NCBI RefSeq assembly: GCF_014190875.1
Contig: NZ_JACHVS010000001.1
Span: 1,116,001-1,180,000 of the forward strand
Direction: 5' to 3'
DNA length: 64,000 nucleotides
Source of the DNA: Paeniglutamicibacter cryotolerans
GTDB taxonomy: Bacteria; Actinomycetota; Actinomycetes; Actinomycetales; Micrococcaceae
The notes beneath the pieces were generated by a model that made no database searches, had not been told where the DNA came from, and worked only from the letters and a program-made list of their open reading frames with translations. The position numbers and the translations under genes are program-made. Below, piece by piece: positions 17,339-26,652 of this stretch. Position 1 is the stretch's first letter. Each line of letters starts with the position of its first letter.

Positions 17339-18508
17339 TTAGGCCCGTTCCGCGATCTCCGCTGCTGCTTCAAGATACGAAAGCGCGCCCGTTGAACTCG
17401 AATCGTAGGTGATGACAGTTTGCTGGTAGCTGGGAGCTTCAGAAATACGAACGCTACGAGGAATCAGTGCCTGCAACACCTGATTCGGAAAATGTTCCCG
17501 GACCTCATTGGCAACCTGGGCGGCGAGGTTGGTTCGTCCGTCATACATGGTCAGTAGAATCGTAGAGACAACCAGATCGGCGTTCAGATGCTTCTGAATC
17601 ATCTCGATGTTCTTCAGAAGCTGGCTCAAGCCCTCCAATGCGTAGTACTCGCACTGTATCGGGATAAGGACTTCTCTGGCGGCCACGAAGGCGTTGACGG
17701 TCAGAAGGCCAAGGCTTGGCGGGCAGTCAATGAAAACATAGTCGAGCCGTTCCATCCCCTGGGCCTCGCGGTACTTCGCATAAACATCGAGGGCACGGCG
17801 TAGGCGCTGTTCTCGGGCTACTAATGAAACCAATTCGATTTCGGCGCCGGCGAGATGAATCGTCGCAGGAGCAATCAACAAATGATCGATATCTGGGCAG
17901 CTGGCAATGACGTCCGCCAACGGCATGTCATTAATCAGAACATCGTAAATACTGTCGACATCAGCGTGGTGTTCCACTCCGAGCGCGGTCGATGCATTTC
18001 CCTGTGGGTCGATGTCCACCACAAGCACGTTCAGGCCGGCAATAGCCAGTGCGGCCGCCAGGTTAACCGTGGTCGTGGTCTTACCGACCCCGCCCTTCTG
18101 GTTGCTTACAGTCATGTACCGGGTTGTATTCGGCCTAGGGAGCTTGCGTCCACTCAGGCGTTCACGACGCTGGTGCTCGCTGGCCAACTGACTGGCCAGC
18201 GGGGAAGTCTCATCCATGGTGTCCATCACGTTTCGAACCGGGGCCGCCTCTGGCCGTTCATTCGCCTTCACTTCGATCGCCTCTCCGTGAATCCTGTTGT
18301 CTACTTTTTCGACCACAACTGCCTCGAGAACCATCAATGCGGCTGTTTCCGGAGCTGACTCCGGCGTTGTTTCACGTGAAACAATTTCATCAAATGAATC
18401 ATTTACAATTGGAATCGAATGTTTTTCGGATAATGCTTCTCTCCGTGTTCCAAATGAGGAACTGAACAGAGCCGCAAAGGGCGGAATCTTGCTGCCCGGC
18501 TTCTTCAC
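17339..18508 (-). CDS. parA: Chromosome partitioning ATPase ParA
   Basis: 389 residues. Walker-type ATPase that binds nucleoid DNA and moves ParB-parS complexes. The deviant Walker A motif KGGVGKTTTTVNLA lies near residue 138, the nucleotide-binding VVDIDPQGNASTALG soon after, the Walker B region is YVFIDCPPSLGLLT, and CEYYALEGL is near 265. The first 125 residues are a variable extension (begins MKKPGSKIPPF) not needed for the ATPase fold. It contains VSRETT encoded by a parS site at 18368-18383, the same peptide as in ParB. The GTG start at 18508 with GGGAGAG about 10 bases upstream is chosen. It lies 67 bases after rsmG. Confidence 0.96.
   Translation of the reverse strand: MKKPGSKIPPFAALFSSSFGTRREALSEKHSIPIVNDSFDEIVSRETTPESAPETAALMVLEAVVVEKVDNRIHGEAIEVKANERPEAAPVRNVMDTMDETSPLASQLASEHQRRERLSGRKLPRPNTTRYMTVSNQKGGVGKTTTTVNLAAALAIAGLNVLVVDIDPQGNASTALGVEHHADVDSIYDVLINDMPLADVIASCPDIDHLLIAPATIHLAGAEIELVSLVAREQRLRRALDVYAKYREAQGMERLDYVFIDCPPSLGLLTVNAFVAAREVLIPIQCEYYALEGLSQLLKNIEMIQKHLNADLVVSTILLTMYDGRTNLAAQVANEVREHFPNQVLQALIPRSVRISEAPSYQQTVITYDSSSTGALSYLEAAAEIAERA
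18368..18383. other. parS centromere site 5, inside parA
   Basis: TGTTTCACGTGAAACA, perfect consensus, in the sequence for the variable N-terminal extension of ParA. Confidence 0.95.
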
Positions 18509-18575
18509 GACTTATTACTCTCCCTATTGCACGTTTGGTGACCCTATGTCACCGGTAAAGACTATCTGGTGAAAC

Positions 18576-19217
18576 TCAACCTACTTGGATGCGCACCACG
18601 GTTGTCGGTTCGGCCAAGATCGAATCCCCGACCGTAAGAACCTCTGTGTTGCGTCCTCCAAGCTTACGGATGACCTTGGATGCCTTGTCCACTTCCTCCA
18701 CGGCAGAGCGTCCCTTGATCGCCAGGACCTGGCCCTTGCCATGAAGAAGCGGAATGGTAAGTCCGGCAAGGTTTGTCAGTGCGGAGACGGCTCGGGCAGT
18801 GGCAAAATCAGCGTCGACCTGCTCCACGACCTGCTCGGCTCGGCCGCGCATGACCGTCACGTTATCCAGTTCCAGGTCCTCACAGACCTCGTGGAGCCAG
18901 ATGCAGCGCCGTTCCAGCGGCTCGATCAACGTGATGTCAAGGTCGGGCCGGGCCAGCGCAAAGGTAAGCCCCGGAAGGCCAGCTCCGCTACCGACATCCG
19001 CAACACGCGCATTCTGGTCGATCAGCTCGGTAACCACGGCACAGTTCAATACATGGCGGTTCCAGAGGCGGGGCACCTCACGAGGGCCCAGCAGTCCACG
19101 TTCCATGCCGGTTGTTGCCAAGTGCTGCACATAGCGCTCGGCAAGTCCCAGCCGGTCTCCGAAGACCTTCGTCGCTGCGATGCGTTCCTCGTCGGTGAGT
19201 TCAACCTGAATGCTCAT
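18576..19217 (-). CDS. rsmG: 16S rRNA (guanine-527-N7)-methyltransferase RsmG
   Basis: 213 residues. SAM-dependent enzyme that methylates a guanine in the 530 loop of 16S rRNA; loss gives low-level streptomycin resistance in other bacteria. The SAM-binding motif VADVGSGAGLPGLTFALARPD is near residue 90, preceded by LWNRHVLNCAVV, both diagnostic of GidB/RsmG. The ATG at 19217 lies 24 bases after jag. It is a conserved member of the rpmH-to-parB block. Confidence 0.97.
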   Translation of the reverse strand: MSIQVELTDEERIAATKVFGDRLGLAERYVQHLATTGMERGLLGPREVPRLWNRHVLNCAVVTELIDQNARVADVGSGAGLPGLTFALARPDLDITLIEPLERRCIWLHEVCEDLELDNVTVMRGRAEQVVEQVDADFATARAVSALTNLAGLTIPLLHGKGQVLAIKGRSAVEEVDKASKVIRKLGGRNTEVLTVGDSILAEPTTVVRIQVG

Positions 19218-19241
19218 GGTGTCTACCTTGTTCCGGGGGTA

Positions 19242-19838
19242 TTAGGCGGCGTTCAGCGAAATCACGATGTGGCGGCTTACGCCTTCACCGTCCGATTCGC
19301 TGTGCAGGCCGAGGGTGGCGACTGCGTCGTGGACCAGCTTGCGCTCATAGGCACTCATCGGGGTAAGCGCTACTGCTTCCCCTGTTTTCTTCGCCTTCGC
19401 GACGGCTTCCTCAGCGATCTGCTGAAGCTCTCCAGCACGTCCCTGGCGATAGCCGGTGATGTCCAGAACAAGCCGTGAGCGGTTACCCGTGGCCGTTAAA
19501 ACGGCCAAGCGGGTTAGCTCCTGCAGGGCGTCAAGGGTTGCGCCGTTGTGGCCGACAAGCCGGCGAAGTTCGTCGCTTTCCTCGTCTTCGGCAAGAATCG
19601 ATATGTAGGTCCGCCCGTTGCGGACCTCAATATCGATGTCGCCGTCCAAGTCGGCAATGTCGAGCAGTTCCTCGAGATAATCAGCGGCAATGTCGCCTTC
19701 CTCCTCTACCGAGGTGACGCGCGGTGCAGTAGACACAGCGATTGCCTGTTCCGGCGTCGTCTCAGTCTCGGTGGTTTCAAGGGCCTCTGTGGCCTCACCG
19801 ATGTCGTCCAGGACAGGGGATTCTTCAACATTGCTCAT
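19242..19838 (-). CDS. jag: Jag/KhpB RNA-binding protein
   Basis: 198 residues. Single-stranded nucleic-acid-binding protein usually encoded next to yidC. An acidic N-terminal 60 residues precede a KH-type domain (IEVRNGRTYISILAEDEESDELRRLVGHNGATLDALQELTRLAV) and a C-terminal R3H domain (LTPMSAYERKLVHDAVATLGLHSESDGEGVSRHIVISL, where the R and H of R3H are in YERKLVHDAV). In firmicutes KhpB helps control cell elongation and division; that role here is inference. The start is 2 bases after the yidC stop, so they are co-translated. Confidence 0.95.
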   Translation of the reverse strand: MSNVEESPVLDDIGEATEALETTETETTPEQAIAVSTAPRVTSVEEEGDIAADYLEELLDIADLDGDIDIEVRNGRTYISILAEDEESDELRRLVGHNGATLDALQELTRLAVLTATGNRSRLVLDITGYRQGRAGELQQIAEEAVAKAKKTGEAVALTPMSAYERKLVHDAVATLGLHSESDGEGVSRHIVISLNAA

Positions 19839-19840
19839 GG

Positions 19841-20800
19841 CTACTTCTTCTTCCTGTTCTTGCGCGCGGGCTGCGAACGCTGCACCTTGGGCTCAACGAT
19901 CTCTGGCACTATTTCTTCATCGGTTTTCTTCTGGCCGAGCGGCGGAAGGCCCTTAGCGGCACGACGTTCGTTCAGCTCGATGGCTGCCTGGGAACCCGGG
20001 GTCGGGTTGTTTCGGATGACGTAGAACTGCTGGCCAAGGGTCCAGACGTTGGATGCGGTCCAATAGATGAGCACGCCGATGGGGAAGTTAATGCCACCGA
20101 TGCCGAAGACCAGCGGGAGGATGTAGAGCATCATCTTCTGCTGCTGCATGAACGGACCCTCGAGGGCCTCCTTGGTCATGTTCTTTGTCATGATCTGCTT
20201 CTGCGTAATGAACTGCGAACCAGTCATGGCAATGATCATGATAAGCGCGATGACGATAACGGAGACGTTTGCGGCACCGCTGTTGATAGTGCCCAGGAAC
20301 GTCTGCGAAAGGGGAGCCCCGAAAATCTGGGACTTATCGAAGCTCTGAATGTGCTGGGCACTGAGTGCGCCGATGCCGACGTTGTCGTTGTTGGCCTGCG
20401 AAGCGCTGTTCAAAACCCGGAACAGGGCGAAGAAGAACGGCATCTGTACAAGGATCGGGAGGCACGACGACAGTGGGTTGGTCTTGTGCGTCTTGAACAG
20501 GGCTCGCTGCTCGGCAATCATCGCCTGCTGTGAAAGCTGGTCCTTCTTGCCTTTGTACTTTGCCTGCAGCTTCTTCAGATCGGGCTGCAGGGCCTGCATC
20601 GCGCGCTGTGCCTTGATCTGCTTGACGAAGACCGGGATCAGCGCGGTACGAACCAGAAGCACCAGGAAGATGATGGACAGCGTCCAAGTCCATCCGGAGT
20701 TGGGATCCATCCCCATAAAAGAGAACAGCTCGTGGAAGGCCCACAGGATCCACGAGACCACATACCTGAAGGGTGTCAGCAGAGTGTCAATGAAATTCAT
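19841..20800 (-). CDS. yidC: Membrane protein insertase YidC
   Basis: 319 residues. Inserts and folds membrane proteins, alone or with Sec. The first helix is followed directly by the conserved core without the large periplasmic domain of proteobacteria, as is usual in Gram-positives. The functional arginine is in FLVLLVRTALIPVFVKQIKAQRAMQALQP. Later helices include SSCLPILVQMPFFFALFRVL and GGINFPIGVLIYWTASNVWTLGQQFYVIR. The C-terminal tail is basic (ends RKNRKKK), suited to ribosome contact. Confidence 0.97.
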   Translation of the reverse strand: MNFIDTLLTPFRYVVSWILWAFHELFSFMGMDPNSGWTWTLSIIFLVLLVRTALIPVFVKQIKAQRAMQALQPDLKKLQAKYKGKKDQLSQQAMIAEQRALFKTHKTNPLSSCLPILVQMPFFFALFRVLNSASQANNDNVGIGALSAQHIQSFDKSQIFGAPLSQTFLGTINSGAANVSVIVIALIMIIAMTGSQFITQKQIMTKNMTKEALEGPFMQQQKMMLYILPLVFGIGGINFPIGVLIYWTASNVWTLGQQFYVIRNNPTPGSQAAIELNERRAAKGLPPLGQKKTDEEIVPEIVEPKVQRSQPARKNRKKK

Positions 20801-20806
20801 TACCGG

Positions 20807-21178
20807 TCATGCTCCTCGGTCCGCATCTGCGGCATCTTCGTCGGCGGGAATCGGTGGATGATTCAACACCATGATCTTTGGGGTCTTGCCCTCTGGCCAA
20901 ACCCGGTGTCCGTCGGGGACGTAATCGATCCCACCGTGACTGAACGGGTTGCAGCGCAGAATTCTCCAGCCGGTCAGGACCGAGCCCTTAACGGCACCAT
21001 GTACCGTTACCGCTTCGAGGCCATAAGCCGAACAGCTGGGAAAATAGCGACAGACGTCACCGTAAAGTGGGGAAATCAGCTTCCGGTACGTCATGAGAAA
21101 AATGATTATGAGGTTCCGCGGGATATCGATCAGGAACCATATCGGTCCGGTACGTGGCTTAGCCGTTGACTGAGTCAT
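20807..21178 (-). CDS. yidD: Membrane protein insertion efficiency factor YidD
   Basis: About 123 residues. Small protein thought to assist YidC-dependent insertion. The family core is MTYRKLISPLYGDVCRYFPSCSAYGLEAVTVHGAVKGSVLTGWRILRCNPFSHGGIDYVP with its conserved cysteines. The open frame begins at 21187; I use the ATG at 21178. Either start lies inside the end of rnpA, so translation is coupled. It ends 6 bases before yidC. Confidence 0.94.
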   Translation of the reverse strand: MTQSTAKPRTGPIWFLIDIPRNLIIIFLMTYRKLISPLYGDVCRYFPSCSAYGLEAVTVHGAVKGSVLTGWRILRCNPFSHGGIDYVPDGHRVWPEGKTPKIMVLNHPPIPADEDAADADRGA

Positions 21179-21533
21179 CTGTACCACCAGCCTTTCGCAC
21201 GGCCGATCCTAGGGCGGAGTTCACCTGTTTACCGAGCTCGGACCAGTCCTGCTCGGCGGCGCCGGGAAGCGCCCGAATGACAATGTCCAGCCCGACCGGC
21301 CCCGTCGCGATGACTTCCGCTGCAAGTGCGCGAAAACGCCGCTTGACTAGGTTCCGATGAACGGCATTACCCACTGCCTTGGACACGATAAAACCAAAAC
21401 GAGTCGGTTCATCCGCGCCAAAAGTGCGAAGACGTGCATATAGCACTACGTTCCGGCGCCCAGTGCGGGTGCCGGAACGTACGGTAGCTGCAAAGTCCTG
21501 CGAGAAACGCAACCGGTGATCCTTGGGCAACAC
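21159..21533 (-). CDS. rnpA: Ribonuclease P protein component
   Basis: 124 residues. Binds the catalytic RNA of RNase P for tRNA 5' maturation. It begins MLPKDHRLRFSQDFAATVRSG, and the RNA-binding signature is VGNAVHRNLVKRRFRALAAE, with the conserved RNxxKRRxR. It lies between rpmH and yidD in the universal order and overlaps yidD. Confidence 0.97.
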   Translation of the reverse strand: MLPKDHRLRFSQDFAATVRSGTRTGRRNVVLYARLRTFGADEPTRFGFIVSKAVGNAVHRNLVKRRFRALAAEVIATGPVGLDIVIRALPGAAEQDWSELGKQVNSALGSAVRKAGGTDDSVNG

Positions 21534-21607
21534 GGCGTTACACGCCGATCTTGATGCTAAGGGAACGCATGGCTGAATGCGTCGCTGCGGGCCAGTACTG
21601 CTCGATG

Positions 21608-21745
21608 TTATGCAGAAAGTTCGGTACGGCCCTTGGTGCGACGGGCTGCCAGGATGGCACGGCCTGCACGGGTACGCATACGAAGGCGGAAACCGTGCTT
21701 CTTGGCACGACGACGGTTATTGGGCTGAAAAGTCCGCTTGCTCAC
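21608..21745 (-). CDS. rpmH: Ribosomal protein bL34
   Basis: 45 residues, very basic, beginning [19 protein letters not shown] after the start, typical of bL34, and ending in [10 protein letters not shown]. The reading frame is open much further upstream, but the GTG at 21745 with GGAG 8 bases before it is the correct start by length. It is the first gene of the minus-strand rpmH-to-parB block. Confidence 0.97.
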   Translation of the reverse strand: MSKRTFQPNNRRRAKKHGFRLRMRTRAGRAILAARRTKGRTELSA

Positions 21746-22249
21746 GGTAGTAACTCCAAGACGATCAATTGATGCGCCTTGCCCGTTGCTACTAAAAGAG
21801 GGAAGAACAGGCCGACGCTCGTATTCACGTGGCCCCCTTGGCCGCCGGCTACCTCCATTCAATGAATTGAACTGAGGGACGCCAAACAATGCCAAAAGTG
21901 CACACATAGGACTACACAACGGTAGGGGACAGAAGAGCCCTACGTCAAACCGACCCGATCCTACTCTTTACCCACAGCCTGTGAATAGCATTTTGGAAGC
22001 TGTGGATAGTTTTCGGATCAGCAAAGGGGCAACCGCCATGAATGAGAGGTCTTCCACTGACCCCGATGTCAGTGGTTACATGGCAAGTAAGGCTTTGGCA
22101 AGGGGAACCTCCCCACGAGTCCCCGATATCAGCTGGCTGTGCATAACACTGTGGATGACGGTTAGAATCTATTCTCTGGCACCCCGATTCCCTCGGGAGG
22201 CCGCTCCGTCGTCCGCGTGGACGCCGGTCATTATTGAAGGGGCTTAATT
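21746..22249. promoter_or_regulatory. rpmH-dnaA divergent regulatory region with DnaA-box variants
   Basis: 504 bases without a gene. It should hold the promoters for rpmH and dnaA. Near-consensus DnaA boxes (one to two mismatches to TTATCCACA) are at 21968-21976, 22001-22009, 22138-22146 and 22150-22158 (last three on the minus strand), consistent with DnaA autoregulation or with a second half of the origin. Confidence 0.75.
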
Positions 22250-23662
22250 GTGAGCACGGACGAGTCGAACAGCGTAGGCAGTTCTTGGCGACAGGTTGTA
22301 CGCAACCTGGAACAGGACGATCGCGTGACTCCCCGTCAGCGTGCTTTCGTGGTTCTGGCCCAGCCCCAAGGCCTCATCGGAACGACTCTGCTGCTGGCAG
22401 TTCCCAATGAGCTGACACGCGAAGTCCTCCAGACCCAGCTGAAGGAACCACTCGATGACGCGCTGCGCGCCACGTTCCGTTCCGATATCCGTTGTGCCTT
22501 CAGCATCGATGCAGATCTCGTCCCCGACAACGAGGAGCCACCTGCAGTAGAACAGCCCCCGGTGCCCAAGGAACGAATCAGCGACAATCGTCCCCAGCCT
22601 GCCCCTCCCTCGACATCACAGGAATTCGGCCGCCTGAACCCGAAATACATCTTCGATACGTTCGTGATCGGTTCATCGAACCGTTTCGCTCATGCCGCAG
22701 CTGTTGCAGTGGCTGAGGCTCCGGCCAAGGCGTACAACCCGCTGTTCATCTATGGGGATTCGGGACTTGGTAAGACCCACTTGTTGCACGCAATTGGCCA
22801 TTATGCGCGGCACCTCTATAACGGGATCCGAGTCCGTTACGTGAATTCGGAGGAATTCACCAACGATTTCATCAACTCGATCCGTGACGATGAGGGTGCC
22901 ACCTTCAAGCAGACCTACCGTAACGTCGACATCCTGCTGATTGACGACATCCAATTCCTGGCAAACAAAGATGCGACGCAGGAAGAGTTCTTCCATACCT
23001 TCAATGCCCTGCACAATCACAACAAGCAGGTAGTCATCACCTCAGACCTGCCTCCCAAGCAGCTCGCTGGCTTCGAGGACCGCATGCGCTCGCGCTTTGA
23101 ATGGGGCTTGCTCACCGATATCCAGCCTCCGGAGCTGGAAACGCGCATTGCCATCCTTCGCAAGAAGGCAACAGCGGAAAACCTGCATGCTCCGGACGAG
23201 GTCATGGAATACATCGCATCCAAGATCTCCACGAACATCCGCGAACTCGAAGGCGCGCTCATCCGTGTTACTGCCTTCGCCTCTTTGAACAACCAGGTCG
23301 TTGACATGTCACTGGCCGAAACGGTGCTTAAGGACCTGATCACCGATGAGGGCGCCCAGGAAATCACGCCGGCCACGATCGTGGCGCAGACAGCGGAGTA
23401 TTTCAACCTTTCCATAGAGGAACTCAACAGCAAATCCAGGACCCGAACGTTGGTGACGGCACGCCAGATCGCCATGTACCTGCTGCGCGAGCTCACCGAC
23501 ATGTCTCTACCGAAGATCGGGCAGGAGCTGGGAGGCCGTGACCACACCACGGTGATCCATGCGGACCGCAAAATCCGCGAACTCATGGCCGAACGGCGAG
23601 CAATCTTCAACCAGGTGACCGAACTGACGAACCGAATCAAGCAGCGTCAGCGCGAGGGTTAG
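22250..23662 (+). CDS. dnaA: Chromosomal replication initiator DnaA
   Basis: 470 residues. Binds DnaA boxes at oriC, melts the origin and recruits the helicase. Domain I spans roughly 1-90, a variable proline-rich linker 95-125, and AAA+ domain III starts at [21 protein letters not shown]. Walker [10 protein letters not shown] is at 169-177, and Walker [10 protein letters not shown] follows. C-terminal domain IV has the DNA-binding helix-turn-helix with [16 protein letters not shown]. The GTG start at 22250 has GAAGGGG 8 bases upstream. Confidence 0.98.
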   Translation: MSTDESNSVGSSWRQVVRNLEQDDRVTPRQRAFVVLAQPQGLIGTTLLLAVPNELTREVLQTQLKEPLDDALRATFRSDIRCAFSIDADLVPDNEEPPAVEQPPVPKERISDNRPQPAPPSTSQEFGRLNPKYIFDTFVIGSSNRFAHAAAVAVAEAPAKAYNPLFIYGDSGLGKTHLLHAIGHYARHLYNGIRVRYVNSEEFTNDFINSIRDDEGATFKQTYRNVDILLIDDIQFLANKDATQEEFFHTFNALHNHNKQVVITSDLPPKQLAGFEDRMRSRFEWGLLTDIQPPELETRIAILRKKATAENLHAPDEVMEYIASKISTNIRELEGALIRVTAFASLNNQVVDMSLAETVLKDLITDEGAQEITPATIVAQTAEYFNLSIEELNSKSRTRTLVTARQIAMYLLRELTDMSLPKIGQELGGRDHTTVIHADRKIRELMAERRAIFNQVTELTNRIKQRQREG

Positions 23663-24103
23663 CCTCCTCACAGCATGTGACGCCCACAGCTTAACCACAG
23701 CTGTGGATAAAGCTGTGGATCATTAAGTGGACGAGTGGCATTTACCTGAGGACAACTCGGGGGCTACCTGTGGATCCCTTAATCGGCGCGGAAAGTTATC
23801 CACTGGGACGTGACACTGAGTTCCACTCCTGATCACATGTTGTGCACATGCATAAATCCCTGCGTTCCGCGGTGCAGGTCGGTTATCCACAGTATCCACA
23901 GGGGTTATTAACACTACTAATCCCAACTTCTTCCTTCTTCCAGATAACAAATTCATTTTTCGGACCGTAAACTCCAGACTTCGTTCACGAGAACGATTTC
24001 TGGTTCTAAGTTCGAGAGCCGCGATGTTTCTCATCCTTGGCAACCGCTAAGCTTGCTTCCGAATAGTTGTCAGCAAAATCTGTCGTGAAAGGCGGAACGC
24101 TTC
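23663..24103. other. oriC: Chromosomal replication origin oriC
   Basis: 441-base gap between dnaA and dnaN, the standard actinobacterial origin location. Perfect boxes: TGTGGATAA at 23702-23710 and TTATCCACA at 23883-23891. Near matches: 23691-23699, 23714-23722, 23796-23804 and 23892-23900. An AT-rich tract with TTATTAAC at about 23903-23960 follows the last boxes and is a good candidate unwinding element. The dnaN promoter should lie at the right end. Confidence 0.93.
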
Positions 24104-25234
24104 GTGAAGTTCAGAGTCGAGAAGGATGTCTTGGCCGAGGCCGTATCCTGGACTGCCCGCTCGCTTTCACAGCGCCCGCCTTCTCCGGTGCTTTCCGGAA
24201 TTCTCATCACCGCGGCAAGCGGAACGGTTTCCCTGGCTGGTTTCGATTACGAAATTTCTGCCCACCTGGAAATTGGCGCCGATGTCGTCGAAGAAGGAAC
24301 CATCCTGGTTTCTGGAAAGCTCTTGGCCGAGATCTGCCGCAGCCTGCCGCAGTCAACGGCAACGGTTGAAACCGATGGTTCAAAAGTCACGATCACTTGT
24401 GGCCGCAGTCGGTTCCATCTGGCCACCATGCCGGTAGCCGACTACCCGGAACTTCCGGTCCTTCCTGAAGTTTCCGGTGTCGTTGATGGCGAAGCCTTTG
24501 CCCAGGCCGTCAGCCAGGTGATCGTCGCTGCGTCCCGTGACGACACATTGCCCATCCTCACCGGCGTGAAGATGGAAATCGAAGACGACCTGATTACCTT
24601 CCTCGCAACGGACCGCTACCGACTAGCCATGCGTGAAGTCCGCTGGAAGCCCAGCACGCCAGGACTTTCCACATCAGCACTGGTCAAAGCCAAGACATTG
24701 AGTGAAGTTGCTAAGACTCTGGGTAACGCCGGCGAACTAAAAATCGCGTTAGGCGAAGGCAACGAACTCATCGGATTCGAAAGTGGAAGCCGCCGGACTA
24801 CCTCGCTGCTGGTCGACGGCGACTACCCCAAGATCCGTTCACTATTCCCGGAAAACACACCGATTCATGCCACGGTACGCACCAGTGAACTGATCGAGGC
24901 AGTACGCCGCGTCGCTGTCGTTGCTGAACGAAACACCCCGGTGCGGCTTTCCTTCACCTCCGGCCAGCTTTCGTTGGATGCCGGTACGGGCGAGGATGCC
25001 CAGGCCGAGGAATCCATCGAAGCACAAATCGATGGCGAGGAAATCACCGTTGCGTTCAACCCCGCCTACCTGGGTGAAGGACTAAATGCGTTCGACAGCG
25101 ACTATGTGCGCTTCTCATTCACCAGTGCACCGAAACCGGCCATGATGACGGCCCAGGCCTCGCTCGACGGTGAAGACAATGGCGACTACCGCTACCTGGT
25201 CATGCCCGTACGACTGCCGAACATCTCCGGCTAG
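24104..25234 (+). CDS. dnaN: DNA polymerase III beta subunit (sliding clamp)
   Basis: 376 residues. Ring-shaped processivity clamp that tethers the replicative polymerase to DNA. The sequence shows the three-domain pattern of DnaN: MKFRVEKDVLAEAVSWTARSL at the start, FLATDRYRLAMREVRW in the middle, and the C-terminal YRYLVMPVRLPN motif that forms the protein-binding pocket. The GTG start at 24104 has AAAGGCGG 6 bases before it. Length is standard. Confidence 0.98.
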   Translation: MKFRVEKDVLAEAVSWTARSLSQRPPSPVLSGILITAASGTVSLAGFDYEISAHLEIGADVVEEGTILVSGKLLAEICRSLPQSTATVETDGSKVTITCGRSRFHLATMPVADYPELPVLPEVSGVVDGEAFAQAVSQVIVAASRDDTLPILTGVKMEIEDDLITFLATDRYRLAMREVRWKPSTPGLSTSALVKAKTLSEVAKTLGNAGELKIALGEGNELIGFESGSRRTTSLLVDGDYPKIRSLFPENTPIHATVRTSELIEAVRRVAVVAERNTPVRLSFTSGQLSLDAGTGEDAQAEESIEAQIDGEEITVAFNPAYLGEGLNAFDSDYVRFSFTSAPKPAMMTAQASLDGEDNGDYRYLVMPVRLPNISG

Positions 25235-25293
25235 AACGGCCCAAAACCCCGATTCCCGGGACCACCAACCATCAAATCCAGCGTGGAGGATTC

Positions 25294-25440
25294 ATGCACA
25301 TCGGACTAGTCGGCCCCGGGAAAAGTGTTCTCACCTCGCGGCCGCATGCGGCTGGTTTCGTGGCATCCCCCACCCTGGCGCCCGCGGTAGCGCCGGCTCA
25401 CCCCTGTGGCGGGGCCACAGCAAATAATGCCCGAGTCTAG
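25294..25440 (+). pseudogene. Vestige of gnd (6-phosphogluconate dehydrogenase)
   Basis: A good ribosome-binding site (GTGGAGGA) precedes ATG 25294, which opens with MHIGLVG.GK, the start of the Rossmann fold of actinobacterial 6-phosphogluconate dehydrogenase (family form MHIGLIGLGKMG). After about ten codons the similarity ends, and the 48-codon frame has unrelated composition. In many actinobacteria, including Streptomyces, gnd lies exactly here between dnaN and recF. I infer that most of it was deleted, leaving its translation start. It could alternatively be a chance small frame. Confidence 0.55.
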
Positions 25441-25452
25441 CGAAGCCACACG

Positions 25453-26652
25453 GTGTACATTTCACATGTTTCGCTGACGGATTTCCGCAGCTACGACCAG
25501 CTCGACCTTGAGCTGGCTCCCGGGACCAACGTACTGGTCGGAGCGAACGGCGTGGGTAAGACAAATATCGCGGAAGCCATCGGATATTTGGCCACGCTGT
25601 CTTCGCACCGGGTCCCGAACGACGGTCCGCTGCTTCGTTTCGGCACTGAACGAGCCATGGTCCGGGCCCGGGTTCACCGCGGACGCCAAACCACGGCGCT
25701 CGAGGTGGAAATTACCGCTGGCAAGGCTAACCGGGCAAGAATCAACCGAGCCAATCCAGTACGTTCACGCGAGATCCTGGGCATTGTGAAGACCGTGCTG
25801 TTTGCCCCCGAGGATCTGGCGCTGGTTAAGGGTGATCCGTCCAACCGCCGCCGGTTCCTAGATGACCTGCTCGTTTCCCTGCGCCCGGCTCAGGGTGCGA
25901 ACCGCGGGGATTACGACAGGGTACTCAAACAGCGCAATGCCCTATTGAAATCCGCCCGCAAAGCTGGGAAGCTCAGCGAAACCCACGAGGCGACGCTGGA
26001 GGTCTGGGATCACCACCTGGCCCAGGCCGGTGCACGGCTGCTGCGTGGACGCCTCGAAGTGTTGGGCCTGCTCGCGCCGTATCTGGGGGCGGCTTACGCC
26101 TCGCTGACCGATGGCAGCAAACCCGCCTCCGCGTTCTACCGTTCCACCATCGTTGAAGACATCGAGGATGACGGGTCACCCGTTACTGCGACTCCCGGCA
26201 TGATTCCGGGCTCCATCGCCTCCCCCGCACTGCTCGAGGCGGGGCTGCCCGAACTCGAGGAAATGTTCATGGCTGCCATCGCCTCGCACCGAAAAAAGGA
26301 AGTAGAACGCGGGATGACGCTTGTCGGCCCGCACCGGGATGAACTCGTGCTCTCGCTTGGACCCGCCCCAGCCAAGGGATATGCCTCCCACGGGGAGACC
26401 TGGTCGCTGGCCCTGGCCCTGCGTCTTGCCTCCTACAAGGTATTCGGGGAGGACGACCCGCGCGAGGGCGCCGGTCCGATCCTGATCCTCGATGACGTGT
26501 TCGCTGAACTCGATGTTTCACGGCGGGCCAAGCTCGCGGCCATAGTTGCCGGGGCGGATCAAGTCATAGTCACGGCAGCTGTGGCGGCGGACGTCCCAGC
26601 GGAACTCTCTGGCCGCGTGCTGAACGTCGGCCCGGGTGGCGTCACACCATGA
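25453..26652 (+). CDS. recF: DNA replication and repair protein RecF
   Basis: 399 residues. SMC-like ATPase of the RecFOR pathway that helps load RecA at gaps. Walker A GANGVGKTNIAEAIGYL is at about 33-48. The ABC-type signature region is ASHGETWSLALALRLASY and Walker B is GPILILDDVFAELD. The opening MYISHVSLTDFRSYDQLDLEL is typical of RecF. It starts with GTG, and its stop overlaps the next gene by four bases (ATGA). Confidence 0.97.
   Translation: MYISHVSLTDFRSYDQLDLELAPGTNVLVGANGVGKTNIAEAIGYLATLSSHRVPNDGPLLRFGTERAMVRARVHRGRQTTALEVEITAGKANRARINRANPVRSREILGIVKTVLFAPEDLALVKGDPSNRRRFLDDLLVSLRPAQGANRGDYDRVLKQRNALLKSARKAGKLSETHEATLEVWDHHLAQAGARLLRGRLEVLGLLAPYLGAAYASLTDGSKPASAFYRSTIVEDIEDDGSPVTATPGMIPGSIASPALLEAGLPELEEMFMAAIASHRKKEVERGMTLVGPHRDELVLSLGPAPAKGYASHGETWSLALALRLASYKVFGEDDPREGAGPILILDDVFAELDVSRRAKLAAIVAGADQVIVTAAVAADVPAELSGRVLNVGPGGVTP

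Noticed and set aside
26514..26525. parS-like TGTTTCACGG in recF
   Set aside because: The right half does not match the consensus.
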